Origin: Neoarius graeffei
Lineage: Eukaryota > Chordata > Actinopteri > Siluriformes > Ariidae
DNA: 64,000 nt
Assembly: GCF_027579695.1 (NCBI RefSeq)
Contig: NC_083583.1
Coordinates: forward strand, 22,031,599 to 22,095,598
Direction of reading: 5' to 3'
Position numbers and translations under genes: made by a program. This document shows, piece by piece, positions 10,012 through 21,692 of the stretch; within the stretch, counting starts at the first letter, position 1; each line of letters starts with the position of its first letter. The notes below the pieces were generated by a model. That model was not told the DNA's origin, searched no databases, and saw only the letters and a list, made by a program, of their open reading frames with translations.

Positions 10012-10529
10012 CCTTGGTTCCTCCCCAATATATACAGTATACCCTGAATCTTGCCCCTCGTGTCGTGTGCAGGTCGCGTGCGCTGCGTGCAGGTCGCGTG
10101 CGCTGCGTGCAGGCCGCGTGCACACCACACATGGGAGTAAAAAGTGAGATGTACTTCTGTCTTGCGGGCCGCACAAATAGCAAGTGTGGAATACTTGTGT
10201 AGTACTTCTGAGGCACGTCACTCATACAATGACCGTGCATCACTCATGCGTCTTACTGTCATCGCAAAAAGCCCCTACTAGCCGCGCTGCTGACTTGGTT
10301 CAGGTGTACAAAAGGAGTACGGGTCCCGTACGCAGTGTACGTGTTCTTGATTTGTCGCAAGACCCATAGAATTTGCATGTGCAGGACCAAAAGTCTCGAC
10401 AGGAAGTCTGCGACCTTCTACGGCGCTGAACACACGCAAGTGTCGTGCAAGTCTCAAGCATGGTTTTGCCAATTTTTTTTTACCATAGACTGCCCATAGC
10501 AGCACGTATGGCGGGTTGTGAGTGAGGTT

Positions 10530-11270
10530 TAAAATCTGCCCAAATTAAACGCAATTTCAATATGCATATAACTGTCATATAACAAAGCCTTTTGTCAAGT
10601 TTGATGAAATTCCTCCACAAATTGTGAGAGGAGTTGATTTCAGAAGAACCTACACCCTCATGAAATTGTCAAAGTACAAGTTATTTAATCAAGGGTCAAA
10701 ACTCTGGTAAAATTTTCACAAATTAAATTAAATCACAATATGCGTATTACCGTCATATAACAAGGCCTTTTGCCAAGCTTCAAGAATTTAGTCCAAAAAT
10801 TGTGAGAGGAGTTGATGTCAGAAAGCAAGCACACCTTCATGAATCTGGGTAAGTACAAGGATGTTCAAGAGCCACAACTCTGGTAAAATGCAACCAAATT
10901 GAACAAAATTACAATTTGCATACTACCAACATATAACAATGCCTTTTGCCAAGTTTGGTGAAATTCCTCCAAAAATTGTGAGGGAAGTTGATTTCAAAAG
11001 GAAAAAAAAAATACTCATGAAATCGTCAAATTATAATTTTATTAATCAATGGCTGTAACTCTGATAAAATGTGACCGAATTGAACGAAATTGCAATATAC
11101 ATATTACCGACATATAACAAAGAATCCTGCCAAGTTTTATGAAATTCCTCCGAAAATTGTGAGAGGAGTTAATTTCAGAAGTTGAGCACCCTTCCTGGGA
11201 CGGATGGACAGACGTCGCCACGATATAATCACCCTTCGGGCCTTTTGGCCAGCAGGGGATAAAAACCTAT
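10530..11270 (+). repeat. About four units of a ~178-bp tandem repeat
   Basis: The landmark AATTGTGAGAGGAGTTGA recurs at about 10620, 10797, 10974 and 11155, a spacing of 177-181 bp. The last unit runs into a GGGACGGATGGACAGAC tail followed by a hairpin-like CTTCGGGCCTTTTGGCCAG. No coding content was seen. Confidence 0.8.
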
Positions 11271-11473
11271 CATGTTACCTTCAAACCTACAAAAATCTCC
11301 ATTTTGCATTCCAGTCTCCTAGATTTTCAAGGTTAGCAAATGTAAGGAATGTAAAGTTTTTAATCTGGAGACACACCCCATGACAACAGCAGAATATTTT
11401 AAGAGAGACAGAGTTTACTGGTGTGTTTAAACATCAATGTGCATGAAACTGTTAAATGATTCACTTGGAATCA

Positions 11474-11845
11474 TCTCATCTCATTATCTCTAGCCGCTTT
11501 ATCCTTCTACAGGGTCGCAGGCAAGCTGGAGCCTATCCCAGCTGACTACGGGTGAAAGGCGGGGTACACCCTGGACAAGTCGCCAGGTCATCACAGGGCT
11601 GACACATAGACACAGACAACCATTCACACTCACATTCACACCTACGGTCAATTTAGAGTCACCAGTTAACCTAACCTGCATGTCTTTGGACTGTGGGGGA
11701 AACCGGAGCACCCGGAGGAAACCCATGCGGACACGGGGAGAACATGCAAACTCCACACAGAAAGGCCCTCGCCGGCCACGGGGCTTGAACCCGGACCTTC
11801 TTGCTGTGAGGCGACAGCGCTAACCACTACACCACCATACCGCCC
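11474..11845 (-). mobile_element. V-type SINE, full length
   Basis: Minus-strand copy with tRNA-like head, conserved core, TG-rich tract and ATGAG tail. Flanked by CACTTGGAATCA on both sides. Confidence 0.92.
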
Positions 11846-12452
11846 CACTTGGAATCAAGTTTGTCAAAAAAAAAAAATTTAATTACTTGCTAATTTAGCA
11901 AAGAACATAGGCGCTCATCCACACATCGAGTCTGCATCAGCCGGAGAGCCATCAGTGCCACCCATAGAATGAATAAAATATGTTCATGAAATGTCTACTG
12001 ATAAAAACTTTCAGACAGATGAAATTTATGAGCGCAAGTGTTTACCCTTTAAAACAATCGGTCATCTTCCTTTTTTGGTATTGTTCTCCCCTTCCTTTTA
12101 GACACAACAGGAAACTCGCCCATGGAATGAGGTCACTGTCCTCTTAATCCCATTCAAACACTGCTCACGCTATGTCACTGATAAACACTGCCATAACAGC
12201 AGAGATGTTTGTGTGTATGCAACTGAATTCTTCAGCTCATTTTTCCCATTCAGTCAGGAGGTTAAATGAGAACAGAATTCTCCCAACAAATTTATAATTT
12301 TTTTTAAAGATTTACACATTTTTAAGAACAAAATCCTAGAAAATACTGCATGGGACAAACACCACGGTTTTGAATATTGAGTGGGAGGTGTCCCGTCCAT
12401 CCTCCCCAGGAGTAATGCTTATGCATAATAAAATGTTCAAACGTTACTGTCG

Positions 12453-12823
12453 TCTCATCTCATCTCATTATCTCTAGCCGCTTTATCCTGTTCTACAGGG
12501 TCGCAGGCAAGCTGGAGCCTATCCCAGCTGACTACGGGCGAGAGGCGGGGTACACCCTGGACAAGTCGCCAGGTCATCACAGGGCTGACACATAGACACA
12601 GACAACCATTCACACTCTCATTCACACCTACGGTCAATTTAGAGCCACCAGTTAACCTAACCTGCATGTCTTTGGACTGTGGGGAAAACCGGAGCACCCG
12701 GAGGAAACCCACGCGGACAGCGTGCAAACTCCGCACAGAAAGGCCCTCGCCGGCCACGGGGCTCGAACCCAGACCTTCTTGCTGTGAGGCGACAGCGCTA
12801 ACCACTACACCACCGTGCCACCC
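12453..12823 (-). mobile_element. V-type SINE, full length
   Basis: Same family; flanked by CGTTACTGTCG. A short deletion is present in the core (AACATG segment lost). Confidence 0.92.
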
Positions 12824-12984
12824 CGTTACTGTCGTGTTATATTATAAATCTTGAACATATGGTGGCTTGGGGTAAAAAGAAAATTCAAAATATCTTTGTG
12901 GGATTATGAATTTATATTCTGGTTTCCTATTATCATCATCATCATTATTATTATTAATAATTCTCTGCTTTATCCCAGTCAGGG

Positions 12985-13100
12985 TCATTGTCCAGGGTGT
13001 ACCCCGCCTTTCGCCCGTAGTCAGCTGGGATAGGCTCCAGCTTGCCTGCGACCCTGTAGAACAGGATAAAGCGGCTAGAGATAATGAGATGAGATGAGAA
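12985..13100 (+). mobile_element. V-type SINE, 3' fragment
   Basis: Only the last part (TGTCCAGGGTGTACCCCGCC to the GATGAGATGAG tail), a 5'-truncated insertion. Confidence 0.8.
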
Positions 13101-13236
13101 TGAGGGTCACGGTGGCTCCGAAGCCTAAACCAGGAACAATGGATGCAAGTAGAAACACATTAAAAAGCCAAACAAAACCCAAAAATAAATGCCATTTGTT
13201 GATCACGACAACTGCCCCGATGTGCCTTCTGCACGT

Positions 13237-13615
13237 CTCTCATCTCATCTCATCATCTCTAGCCGCTTTATCCTTCTACAGGGTCGCAGGCAAGCTGGAG
13301 CCTATCCCAGCTGACTACGGGCGAAAGGCGGGGTACACCCTGGACAAGTCGCCAGGTCATCACAGGGCTGACACATAGACACAGACAACCATTCACACTC
13401 ACATTCACACCTACGGTCAATTTAGAGTCACCAGTTAACCTAACCTGCATGTCTTTGGACTGTGGGGGAAACCGGAGCACCCGGAGGAAACCCATGCGGA
13501 CACGGGGAGAACATGCAAACTCCACACAGAAAGGCCCTCGCCGGCCCCGGGGCTCGAACCCAGGACCTTCTTGCTGTGAGGCGACAGCGCTAACCACTAC
13601 ACCACCGTGCCGCCC
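13237..13615 (-). mobile_element. V-type SINE, full length
   Basis: Flanked by GCCTTCTGCACGT on both sides. Confidence 0.92.
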
Positions 13616-13854
13616 GCCTTCTGCACGTATTAATGAAAATTTAAAAAACTAACAATTTATCCATTTTAAAACAATTATGATATTGCTAAAAATAAGCTTA
13701 CCTGGCTACAGCCATTTGCACTGAAACTGGGTATCCGGCTGGGACGTTACCGGCACACTAGAACGCCGTTTACCTTTGTTACACAGAGCCATCAAATAAA
13801 GGCTTCTAGTTAAAAAAACAAAACAAAACCCACATCATCGCCAGGCGTCAATTT

Positions 13855-13965
13855 TCTCTCTGTGTGTGCATGTACGCATGTTTTCACTGCTTCAGATGGG
13901 TTAAATGTAGAGAAAGAACTTCACTGCGCTGTAATATGACAAATAAAAGCTTCTAATTAAAAAAA
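13855..13965 (+). mobile_element. Second-family SINE, 3' fragment
   Basis: Contains CACTGCTTCAGATGGGTTAA and ATGACAAATAAAAGCTTCT, the 3' end shared with the other second-family copies. Confidence 0.6.
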
Positions 13966-14303
13966 ATCTAATCAGAAACTTTCTGTAGCCATGTGATTTT
14001 TACTGGAAACAAAATATGCAAATCAACAAACTTCACTTTCATGAACCTTAGATCTCACTTGGCTAAATAACCCATACGCAGCACTGACAGATACTACTAA
14101 AAACAATCCCTTTGCCATAGCAACGTGATGCTTGCTGTCTAAAAAGCTCACATTTCTCAGGGAATAAAAAACAAACAAAAGCATGTTGCATAAAATCATC
14201 AGTAATCGGGCTTATTTTTACAAACGCTTGACACTCGGCCATGTTTAGGGTTGTTTACAGCAATTTAGAAGCGAAGATCCACTAGCCTCGGTAAGTCATT
14301 TAG

Positions 14304-15596
14304 TAGCCCAAGAGCATTAGCTCAAAATTGAGTCCAACCCGGAACAAATTAGTAACAAGCTGAATTTTTCAGAATATGTTCAGAATACCCTTAGGAATAA
14401 CATACTAAAAGTCCCCGGGAATCCACCTTGTGCTCTCTGAGAAATTCAAGATGGCGTCCAAAATGGCCACCGATTGGAGATTTTTCAATATCTCAGGGAT
14501 AAAACATAATATAAATGCAATTAAAATGTTAAATTATATGTTCTCTCATACAAGCAATGCAAATTCACCATTGTCACACTGTTAAAATTAAAATTAACCA
14601 AGATTACAAGGTCATTAATGTGGAAATTACATGGAATTTGATGGTTGACATGACTGACAGATTAGCTTAGTAGGCTACCTACATACATGAACATAATGTA
14701 AGACAACAATTAGACATCAATTTCCTTAATATTTAGTGCATCTTTAAGCTTTGATAAAATATTAAAGGGAAATTAAATTTGAGAACTCTATCTTCTAAAA
14801 CTACAATGGCAAGCTGTTTCAGTACACTTCAACATTCCGGCGACTTACATGACAAAAAGGTCTGCCTCAATAAAAGCTCTTGCTTATAAACAATGAGTAG
14901 ACTTAAACACTTCTCAGTGCCTCAGTTGTAATGCTTGGACCTTTGTTGTACCATCAATGAAGTAGGGAATTTATTCAAGCTTGTTTAAGGGTGGAAAAAA
15001 ATTAATCTTTGAGTTTCTAGCGCCAGTCTTTACTACTAGCAATGCCAGTGTGTTCGGACAAAAAATGACTAAATTCAGCATGACCTTTTAAAAATGACTG
15101 AACTCAGCATGACCTTTTAACATGCCATTTTTCATTTTACACCACCAATTTACTTTAATTAATATTAATGAAAATAAGTGCTCCAACCCCTAGTAATTGT
15201 GTTTGTTGTTTTGTGAACAGAATAGGATGATACGGAGTGAACGAGTAACCAATGGAGCCACACTATACACAAATATACTGTTATAATAATGTGTACATTG
15301 TTATTATATAATGTTAATACACAATGTAATTAATACACACGTTGGAATTTACTCTCCTACCCTACAAAACATATATTCTGACCTTTTAATTGCATTAATA
15401 TTTTGTTTTGGGCCTGAGATATGGGCAGATCTCCATTTGGCGGCCATTTTGGACGCCATCTTGAATTTCTCAGAGAGCACAAGGGGGATTTCCGGGGACT
15501 TTTAGTATGTTATTCCTAAAGGTATTCTGAACATATTCTGAAATTTTCAGCTTGTTACTAATTTGTTCCGGGTATAACCCTATTACTCCTGGGCTA
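14304..15596. mobile_element. Foldback-type element with ~220-bp inverted ends
   Basis: The left end (TAGCCCAAGAGCATTAG...) and right end (...CTCCTGGGCTA) are inverted copies over roughly 220 nt, including a shared block around CATCTTGAATTTCTC. TAG flanks both ends, a possible 3-bp duplication. The AT-rich middle has no transposase. Confidence 0.7.
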
Positions 15597-15668
15597 TAGC
15601 GTGTGAGTGATGTCAGGATTTGTACTCAGAGCGTGATATTTGAACGTCACAGAGCGAGATGTCGGCAC

Positions 15669-16688
15669 CAGGCCCGGCGCCAGGAACAGTTTACTAAGGG
15701 GGCAATTAGAAATCGCAAGGGGGCAAATATTTTTCATATAGTGTGTAGTAGTGATGGCGGTCTGACAACGTGTTTCAAACAATTAACTGTGCCAACCACA
15801 AAACCACGGCCCCGAAGGTTGCTTTAGTACAGGAAAATCATGTGGCATATTACCAGGGCAGTTGCGCTTTATCAACCCCCGTGCCCACCTGTTAACCCTC
15901 CCCTCCAATTTTCTCACAGACACGCGTTACAACCGGAAAGATGCCAAAAATAAAACAACACACACAAACCTACAGGCAAGTCCTTTACATTTAAAATACA
16001 TACAAATAGCTCCGCGGCATGAAAACAAAACGTCAATGCAAGTCTAAGGTACTTGGCTCGGTGGCCAAAATCATAATTTAAAAAAATCAACAGACCCCGC
16101 AGCTGCACCAGTAATAGCCTTCCTGACTCGCACCGAGTCAACGCTAACCACTTAATCCGCGATCCCAGTTTAGGCGTGTAGGGGACTAAACACTCTGAAG
16201 TGATGAATTTTCACCCCCGCTGCATGGGGGGTGACGTCAACGACACATATTATTAGGCTATTTGCGCACAAAGCGGACCATATATGAACACATACACCAA
16301 CATAAACGGAGATAAACTTAGCCTACAAAGAAAGAAAATGGATTCACAATATTGTGATTGAATTCGTTTAATTCGGTGGGGGAAAGATTACTCCCGTAAA
16401 CTTGACTGCATATTACAGGATATTGCAGAGACAGTGCACTTGTGTCATAACAACCAATCAGATTTGTTCTACCATGCCAGTTTTAGTAGTGATTTATGTG
16501 AAATTTATTTTTGTGCAATGCGCAACTGCTTAATATTTCGTATTTGAAAATGCAAATTATTAATACGTCTATAATACATTATATTTTCATATGAAAACAA
16601 TTAAGTGATCTGAGTCTCCGTTGAGGGGGCGGGGCTGTTGCCACAAGGGGGCGACGCCCCCTTTCGCCCCCCCATGGCGCCAGGTCCG
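15669..16688. mobile_element. hAT-like non-autonomous element
   Basis: Ends CAGGCCCGGCGCCA and TGGCGCCAGGTCCG are imperfect inverted repeats, flanked by the exact 8-bp duplication GTCGGCAC (15661-15668, 16689-16696). 8-bp TSDs are characteristic of hAT. No transposase frame. Confidence 0.82.
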
Positions 16689-16702
16689 GTCGGCACCCAG
16701 GG

Positions 16703-17540
16703 ATGTTAGCTGTGTCTGAAATCGCTCACTCATTCACTACTTCCTACTCACTCTCAAGGGAATTCTATATAGAGGACTATATAGTGAGCTCATTGGTAAA
16801 ACAAGAACGAGGGAGAAAAAAACAAAAAAAACCACACCACTTTCGGATACTACCGTGCCACGCCGTTATTTACGTCATTGCTGTCGTACAATTAAAATGT
16901 GCCAGATCAGTCGGCTGGTGGGTTTTCAAAATAATAAACGCATGCATGTATTTTGGTGATAAATCCATATTATACTGAGCGTATTTCCCACATTAGTCAA
17001 TACAAAGTACTTTGTGTCTGCTGCATCCTTCAGTTCTTTTAAATCAAGGCTGAATCCTTTCTTCCTTGCCGCTGCCTTTTATTAAATCAAATTTGAGGCT
17101 TTTGATTAATTCCTCGCTCCGCACTCTAACTTTTATTCTTGCATTTTATCTGTCTTATTCTATTTTAGTTTTTTTCCTATTCTCTTACAATTTTAAATTG
17201 TACTCGAATGTCCGTTTATAACGCGTTTCTTCCTCTATTCATTCACCCCAACACACTACAATATTATTGCCATTTTCACACCACAACTTACAAATTTGTC
17301 TCATGCCCGTTGTCATAAGGAAAAAACAAACTACTGCTGCACTCAATCTAAAATACTTAACAGTCCTTATCAAACAGCTTTTCTTTCAGTGTGACCGCAA
17401 TGCATGATGGTATATATTGCCTGGTTAGTGGCCATCAGTTGTACACTACTTTTCAGAATGCATTGTGGGATACTATGAGTCCACTATATAGGGTGTAATA
17501 ATTCTCACTAGACATTCAGACAGCATGACAAAATGACAAA
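16703..17540. repeat. Probable degraded MITE-like repeat
   Basis: The edges resemble each other in inverse (GTCTGAAATCGCTCACTC left; ACTACTTTTCAGAATGCATT and CCACTATATAGGG right), with ACTATATAGTG near the left side. No clean duplication was found, so the boundaries are approximate. Confidence 0.4.
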
Positions 17541-17547
17541 CTCACTA

Positions 17548-18104
17548 CAGGTAGTCATCGACTTACGACTGCGTTTGGTTACGACTGACCGGTCGTAAAT
17601 CGATCTGGTCGTAAGTCGGCCTTTATCAACATTTTCTTATTTCATTACCTTGGCTCATTATTTGGTTTAAGTCAAACACTGCATACTACACTGCGTACAG
17701 TACAATTTGTTTAATATGTGCAAAACAAAAAATACAAAATACAGGTGTGAAAAATAGAAAACATTTTAGTTTGAAACATACCAAAATACAAATGGAAAAC
17801 ATAGCAAAATACAAAATTTAGTGACCGCTGGCATCACTGGTGCTTGGCTGTGGGTCGTCTACGTCATCATCGGTTGTTGCAGCGCTCGGGCTGGCGGGAG
17901 CATTTGCTCATTTCATAAACCAGTCGCTGGGACGGAAACTGTATGACGGAGTGCGCGAGGGAGAGCAAGAGAGACTGCGCATGTGCCTGGAGCTGGGGCG
18001 GAAACTGTCGTATGCTCAGCTAGGAAACACTTGCCAGTCATAATCAGACGGTCGTAAAGTCGATCGGTCGTAAGTCACATAGGTCGTAAGTCGACGACTA
18101 CCTG
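17548..18104. mobile_element. Mariner-type MITE
   Basis: Inverted ends CAGGTAGTCATCGACTTACG and CGTAAGTCGACGACTACCTG are flanked by TA on both sides. The short motif GGTCGTAA recurs several times near both ends. No transposase. Confidence 0.85.
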
Positions 18105-18204
18105 TATATAGCGAGTGATTTTGGACACGATTGTTTTTCTTTTAAAATACAATCTGTACACAGTATACGGGTACAAATATGAACAAGTGAACACAAACAT
18201 GTCT

Positions 18205-18564
18205 CATCTCATCTCATTATCTCTAGCCGCTTTATCCTGTTCTACAGGGTCGCAGGCAAGCTGGAGCCTATCCCAGCTGACTACGGGCGAAAGGCGGGGT
18301 ACACCCTGGACAAGTCGCCAGGTCATCACAGGGCTGACACAGACACACAACCATTCACACCTACGGTCAATTTAGTGTCACCAGTTAACCTAACCTGCAT
18401 GTCTTTGGACTGTGGGGGAAACTGGAGCACCCGGAGGAAACCCACGGGGACACGGGGAGAACATGCAAACTCCACACAGAAAGGCCCTCGCCGGCCACGG
18501 GGCTCGAACCCGGACCTTCTTGCTGTGAGGCGACAGCGCTAACCACTACACCACTGTGCCGCCC
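18205..18564 (-). mobile_element. V-type SINE, full length
   Basis: Flanked by CACAAACATGTCT on both sides. Confidence 0.92.
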
Positions 18565-18629
18565 CACAAACATGTCTAGTATGGATATTATCTGTCAGTA
18601 TAAAGGAGTTCATTTTTGGGGTTTATACA

Positions 18630-18800
18630 GGACACCAGTCCCTAATCCATGTACCGACAGGTTTCTGGCAGATGGGAGGAAACAGGAGAACCCAGAGGAA
18701 ACGCACATGAACAAAAAGTCCACACAAAGTTCAGTGTAGAATCACGCACGCTGGAACTGTGAGATGGCAATGCTACCCACTGTGCCACTCCGACGATATA
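18630..18800 (-). mobile_element. Old diverged V-type SINE
   Basis: The core-like GGAGGAAACAGGAGAACCC stretch matches the V-domain with many changes, indicating a much older copy than the neighbours. Confidence 0.55.
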
Positions 18801-19189
18801 CGAAAGCAAATAGTGATTTATTTTAGCATCAGAATACTGGCATATATAGAACTGTTTGGTGTAAATTAAGGAAAGATAAAAGTTAAGCAACTTAAAGGTC
18901 ATAGGCAAAGGTTTTCAATTTATGCACATTTGAAACTTTATATGTTAAAAAACCCTCCGTAATTTTCTTCTGGTCCCAAGAAGTATTGTTAATAAGTAAT
19001 AATTAAAATAAGTTAGAATAAGTTAGCCCGGATCGCGGCGAATTTCTGCTCGGCGATTTTTGTGACCACTCGGCGCGTGACGTCATTCATGGCAAACAAA
19101 TCGCTGGTGTTGAGTCCACTTCCGTTTATTTGCATTGCGGTTCGGCTTGAGTGCAGACGTGCGTTCGGGAATTTCCAAAGAAAAAACAT

Positions 19190-19720
19190 GCCTTATTGTT
19201 GTGCAGTGAACTGTAATAACGGGACTGGTTCAGGAAGAAGTTTTTACCTTTTTCCAAGAGAGGAGAAGAGGCGGAGAGAGTGGATTGTGAGCATGAAGCG
19301 AGAGGGTTGGCTTTTTCCGAGAGAAGAGAAGAGGCGGAGAGAGTGAATTGTGAGCATGAAGCGAGAGGGTTGGCTTTTTCCGAGAGAAGAGAAGAGGCAG
19401 AGAGAGTGGATTGTGCACATGAAGCGAGAGGGTTGGCTTTTTCCGAGAGAAGAGAAGAGGCGGAGAGAGTGGATTGTGCACGTGAAGTGAGAGGGTTGGC
19501 AGCCGGGTAAATACGCCACTCTGTGCTCGATCACTTTTTGAAGAAGCCCCATCTGTTGGAGAGTTTAGGTGTCAGTGTCGGACAGAGAAGGCTCAAACCT
19601 GACGCTGTTCCGACAAAAATCGAGCACAAAATCAAGCAGTCAAAGAAGAAACGGACCAGCAACGCTCAAGCAAAAAGGAGAAGATTGGAGGTAAACATTT
19701 TTACCTTTGCTTGCAATTGA
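19190..19720 (+). pseudogene. THAP zinc-finger reading frame interrupted by a minisatellite
   Basis: Starts MPYCCAVNCNNG (THAP N-terminal Cys pair) then FYLFPREEKRRREW, the F..FP...W part of the DNA-binding fold. A 63-bp unit coding for GWLFPREEKRRREW is then repeated about four times. After it, GWQPGKYATLC and DHF supply the second metal pair, and AVPT marks the end of the THAP fold. A one-base loss near 19529 breaks the frame between them. A donor GTAAAC follows near 19690. THAP domains bind DNA in transposases and host factors. Confidence 0.75.
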
Positions 19721-19946
19721 CAAGTCAAGAATCCTGAGGGATCCTGTACAATCATTGTGGAAATGAGACAAAGGGATATTTCCTCGCTTAGAGTAGGCTA
19801 TAAATAGTATAATGCTTGTATTACTATTAGCAATATAAACGAACCCACGTTATATTACAGGGATTGTGTGTGTGCCCGTGTGGTTTAATTATTCTTCAAA
19901 GGGGCTCTTATTTAGTATTACGACGAAAGTAGGAATTAAATCATAA

Positions 19947-20309
19947 CTACCAGGATAAATTGTTTGGGCGTGAGTCTTGTTGAGGTCCGGCGTCACCGCA
20001 ATCAGAGTCGGCCGAGTCGCTGTCCGATTCCGAGGCTGCACGGTCAAACCAGTGAGCCACATTCACCGACTGCTTCACAACGGCCATAGGTTCATACATA
20101 TATGGTTTCACCTCTCGATATTCAATTTGGAGAGTTCCGACTTCAAAATCGCTATCGCTTTCAGACATTTTACACAACCTCTCACGATCAAAGTCCGTAC
20201 ACGTGTGCTTGGTTTGCAAGTAAAACACAGAACTGCTCTCGGTCTGTTTGGCTTGAATGACGTCACGACGACGGTCCCCTGAGGATGCGCATAAGTGAGA
20301 TGTAAACAA
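19947..20309 (-). CDS. Hypothetical ORF within TTAA element 1
   Basis: 120 codons on the minus strand. The C-terminal two thirds (from MSESDSDFEVGTLQIEYREV through WFDRAASESDSDS) is conserved in the second element (21378-21692), suggesting a real exon of the ancestral transposon. It is rich in Ser/Asp/Glu and I assign no function. The N-terminal part may be 5' untranslated. Confidence 0.45.
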   Translation of the reverse strand: MFTSHLCASSGDRRRDVIQAKQTESSSVFYLQTKHTCTDFDRERLCKMSESDSDFEVGTLQIEYREVKPYMYEPMAVVKQSVNVAHWFDRAASESDSDSADSDCGDAGPQQDSRPNNLSW

Positions 20310-20753
20310 ACCTTCGGAACTTGCGCAAACCAGTATACTTTAACCATTTTATTCAATTTTAGGGTGCAAATTAGACACCAGGAAGATTGAATTTGCTTTT
20401 TGCGTCGCTCTTCTAGAAAATAAAGTTGATATTCTACGTTCCACCTCCGACCCTTGCCTATGACCTTTAAAGCTCATAGGCACCGGTTTTAATTTTATGC
20501 ACATTTGAAACTTTAGATGTTAAAAAAACCCTCTGTAATTTTCTTCTGGTCCCAAGAAGTATTGTTAATAAGTAATAATTAAAATAAGTTAGCACGGATC
20601 GTGGCGAATTTCTGTTCGGCTATTTTCGTGACCACTCTGCACGTGACGTCATTTAAGACAAACAAACCACTTGAGTTGAGTCCACTTCCATTCACTTACA
20701 TTGCTGTTCGGCTTGAGTGCAGACGTGTGTTCAGGAATTTCCAAAGAAAAACC

Positions 20754-21175
20754 ATGCCTTATTGTTGTGCAGTGAACTGTAACAATGGGACCAGTTCAGG
20801 AAGATGTTTTTACCTTTTTCTGAGAGAGGAGAAGAGGCAGAGAGAGTGGATTGGCTTGTTCCGGAAGAGGAGAAGAGGCGGAGCAAGAGAACTGGCTTTT
20901 TCCGAAAAAGGAGAAAGGCAGAGCGAGAGGGTTGGCTTTTTCCAAAAAAGGAGAAGAGGCGGAGCAAGTGGGTTGGCTTTTTCCAAAAGCGGAGAAGAGG
21001 CGGAGCGAGAGGGTTGGCTTTTTCCGAAAAAGGAGAAGAGGCGGAGCGAGAGGGTTGGCTTTTTCCAAAAAAGGAGACGAGGCGGAGAGAGTGGATTGTG
21101 CGCGTGAAACAAAATCAAGCAGTCAAAGAAGAAACAGACCAGCAACGCTCAAGCAAAAAGGAGAAGATTGGAGGT
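20754..21175 (+). pseudogene. THAP-derived frame with a second, different minisatellite
   Basis: Again starts MPYCCAVNCNNG; then units containing GGCTTTTTCC recur at about 41-42-bp spacing (near 20932, 20974, 21014, 21055), coding for GLAFSK or GWLFPKKEKRR depending on frame. The closing C..H pair and AVPT box seen in element 1 are absent, so it cannot fold as a complete THAP domain. Confidence 0.65.
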
Positions 21176-21377
21176 AAACATTTTTACTTTTGCTTGCAAT
21201 TGACAAGTCAAGAATCCTGAGGGATCCTGTACAATCATTGTGGAAATGAGACAAAGGGATATTTCCTCGCTTAGAGTAGGCTATAAATAGTATAATGCTG
21301 CGGATGGCAGGCTAATGTGGCCTACCGGCGCACTGTCAAGTAATCGTTACCTATATCCACTAGGGAGGGCGGTTTAA

Positions 21378-21692
21378 TTATTCTTCAAAAGGGCTCTTAT
21401 TTAGTATTACAACGAAAGTAGGAATTAAATCATAACTACCAGGACTGGTACTATCATTTGGGCGTGAGTCTTGTTGAGGTCCGGGGTTACCGCGATCAGA
21501 GTCGGCCGAGTCGCTGTTTGATTCCGAGGCTACACGGTCAAACCAGTGAGCCACATTCACCGATTGCTTCACAACAGCCATAGGTTCATACATATATGGT
21601 TTCACCTCTCGATATTCAATTTGGAGAGTTCCGACTTCAAAATTGCTATCAGACATTTTACACAACCTCTCACGACCAAAGTCCGTACACAT
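21378..21692 (-). CDS. Hypothetical ORF within TTAA element 2
   Basis: 104 codons sharing VGTLQIEYREVKPYMYEP and QSVNVAHWFDR with the ORF of element 1. Probably the same transposon exon. No known domain recognised. Confidence 0.45.
   Translation of the reverse strand: MCTDFGRERLCKMSDSNFEVGTLQIEYREVKPYMYEPMAVVKQSVNVAHWFDRVASESNSDSADSDRGNPGPQQDSRPNDSTSPGSYDLIPTFVVILNKSPFEE

Larger units (their letters stand above)
3633..10529 (+). mobile_element. PIF/Harbinger-like DNA transposon, copy 1, split by the gypsy element
   Basis: Terminal inverted repeats starting A-GCCTCACTCACAACCC are flanked by TAA (3630-3632 and 10530-10532), a 3-bp duplication typical of PIF/Harbinger. Without the gypsy insertion it is about 1.6 kb. 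It lies inside a diverged tandem repeat whose uninterrupted units read TCTGGTAAAA at the insertion point, supporting the TAA target. No transposase was found, so it is non-autonomous; the superfamily call rests on TSD and TIR only. Confidence 0.72.
18896..20466 (+). mobile_element. Kolobok-like TTAA element 1 with THAP-domain sequence
   Basis: Inverted ends AGGTCATAGGC and GCCTATGACCT are flanked by TTAA (18892-18895, 20467-20470). TTAA target plus a THAP-type sequence points to the Kolobok superfamily (piggyBac also uses TTAA but lacks THAP). It carries a broken THAP reading frame on + and a 120-codon open frame on -. Confidence 0.75.

Noticed and set aside
16600..16690. CpG/GC-rich patch as a promoter island
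   Set aside because: It is the terminal part of the hAT-like element.
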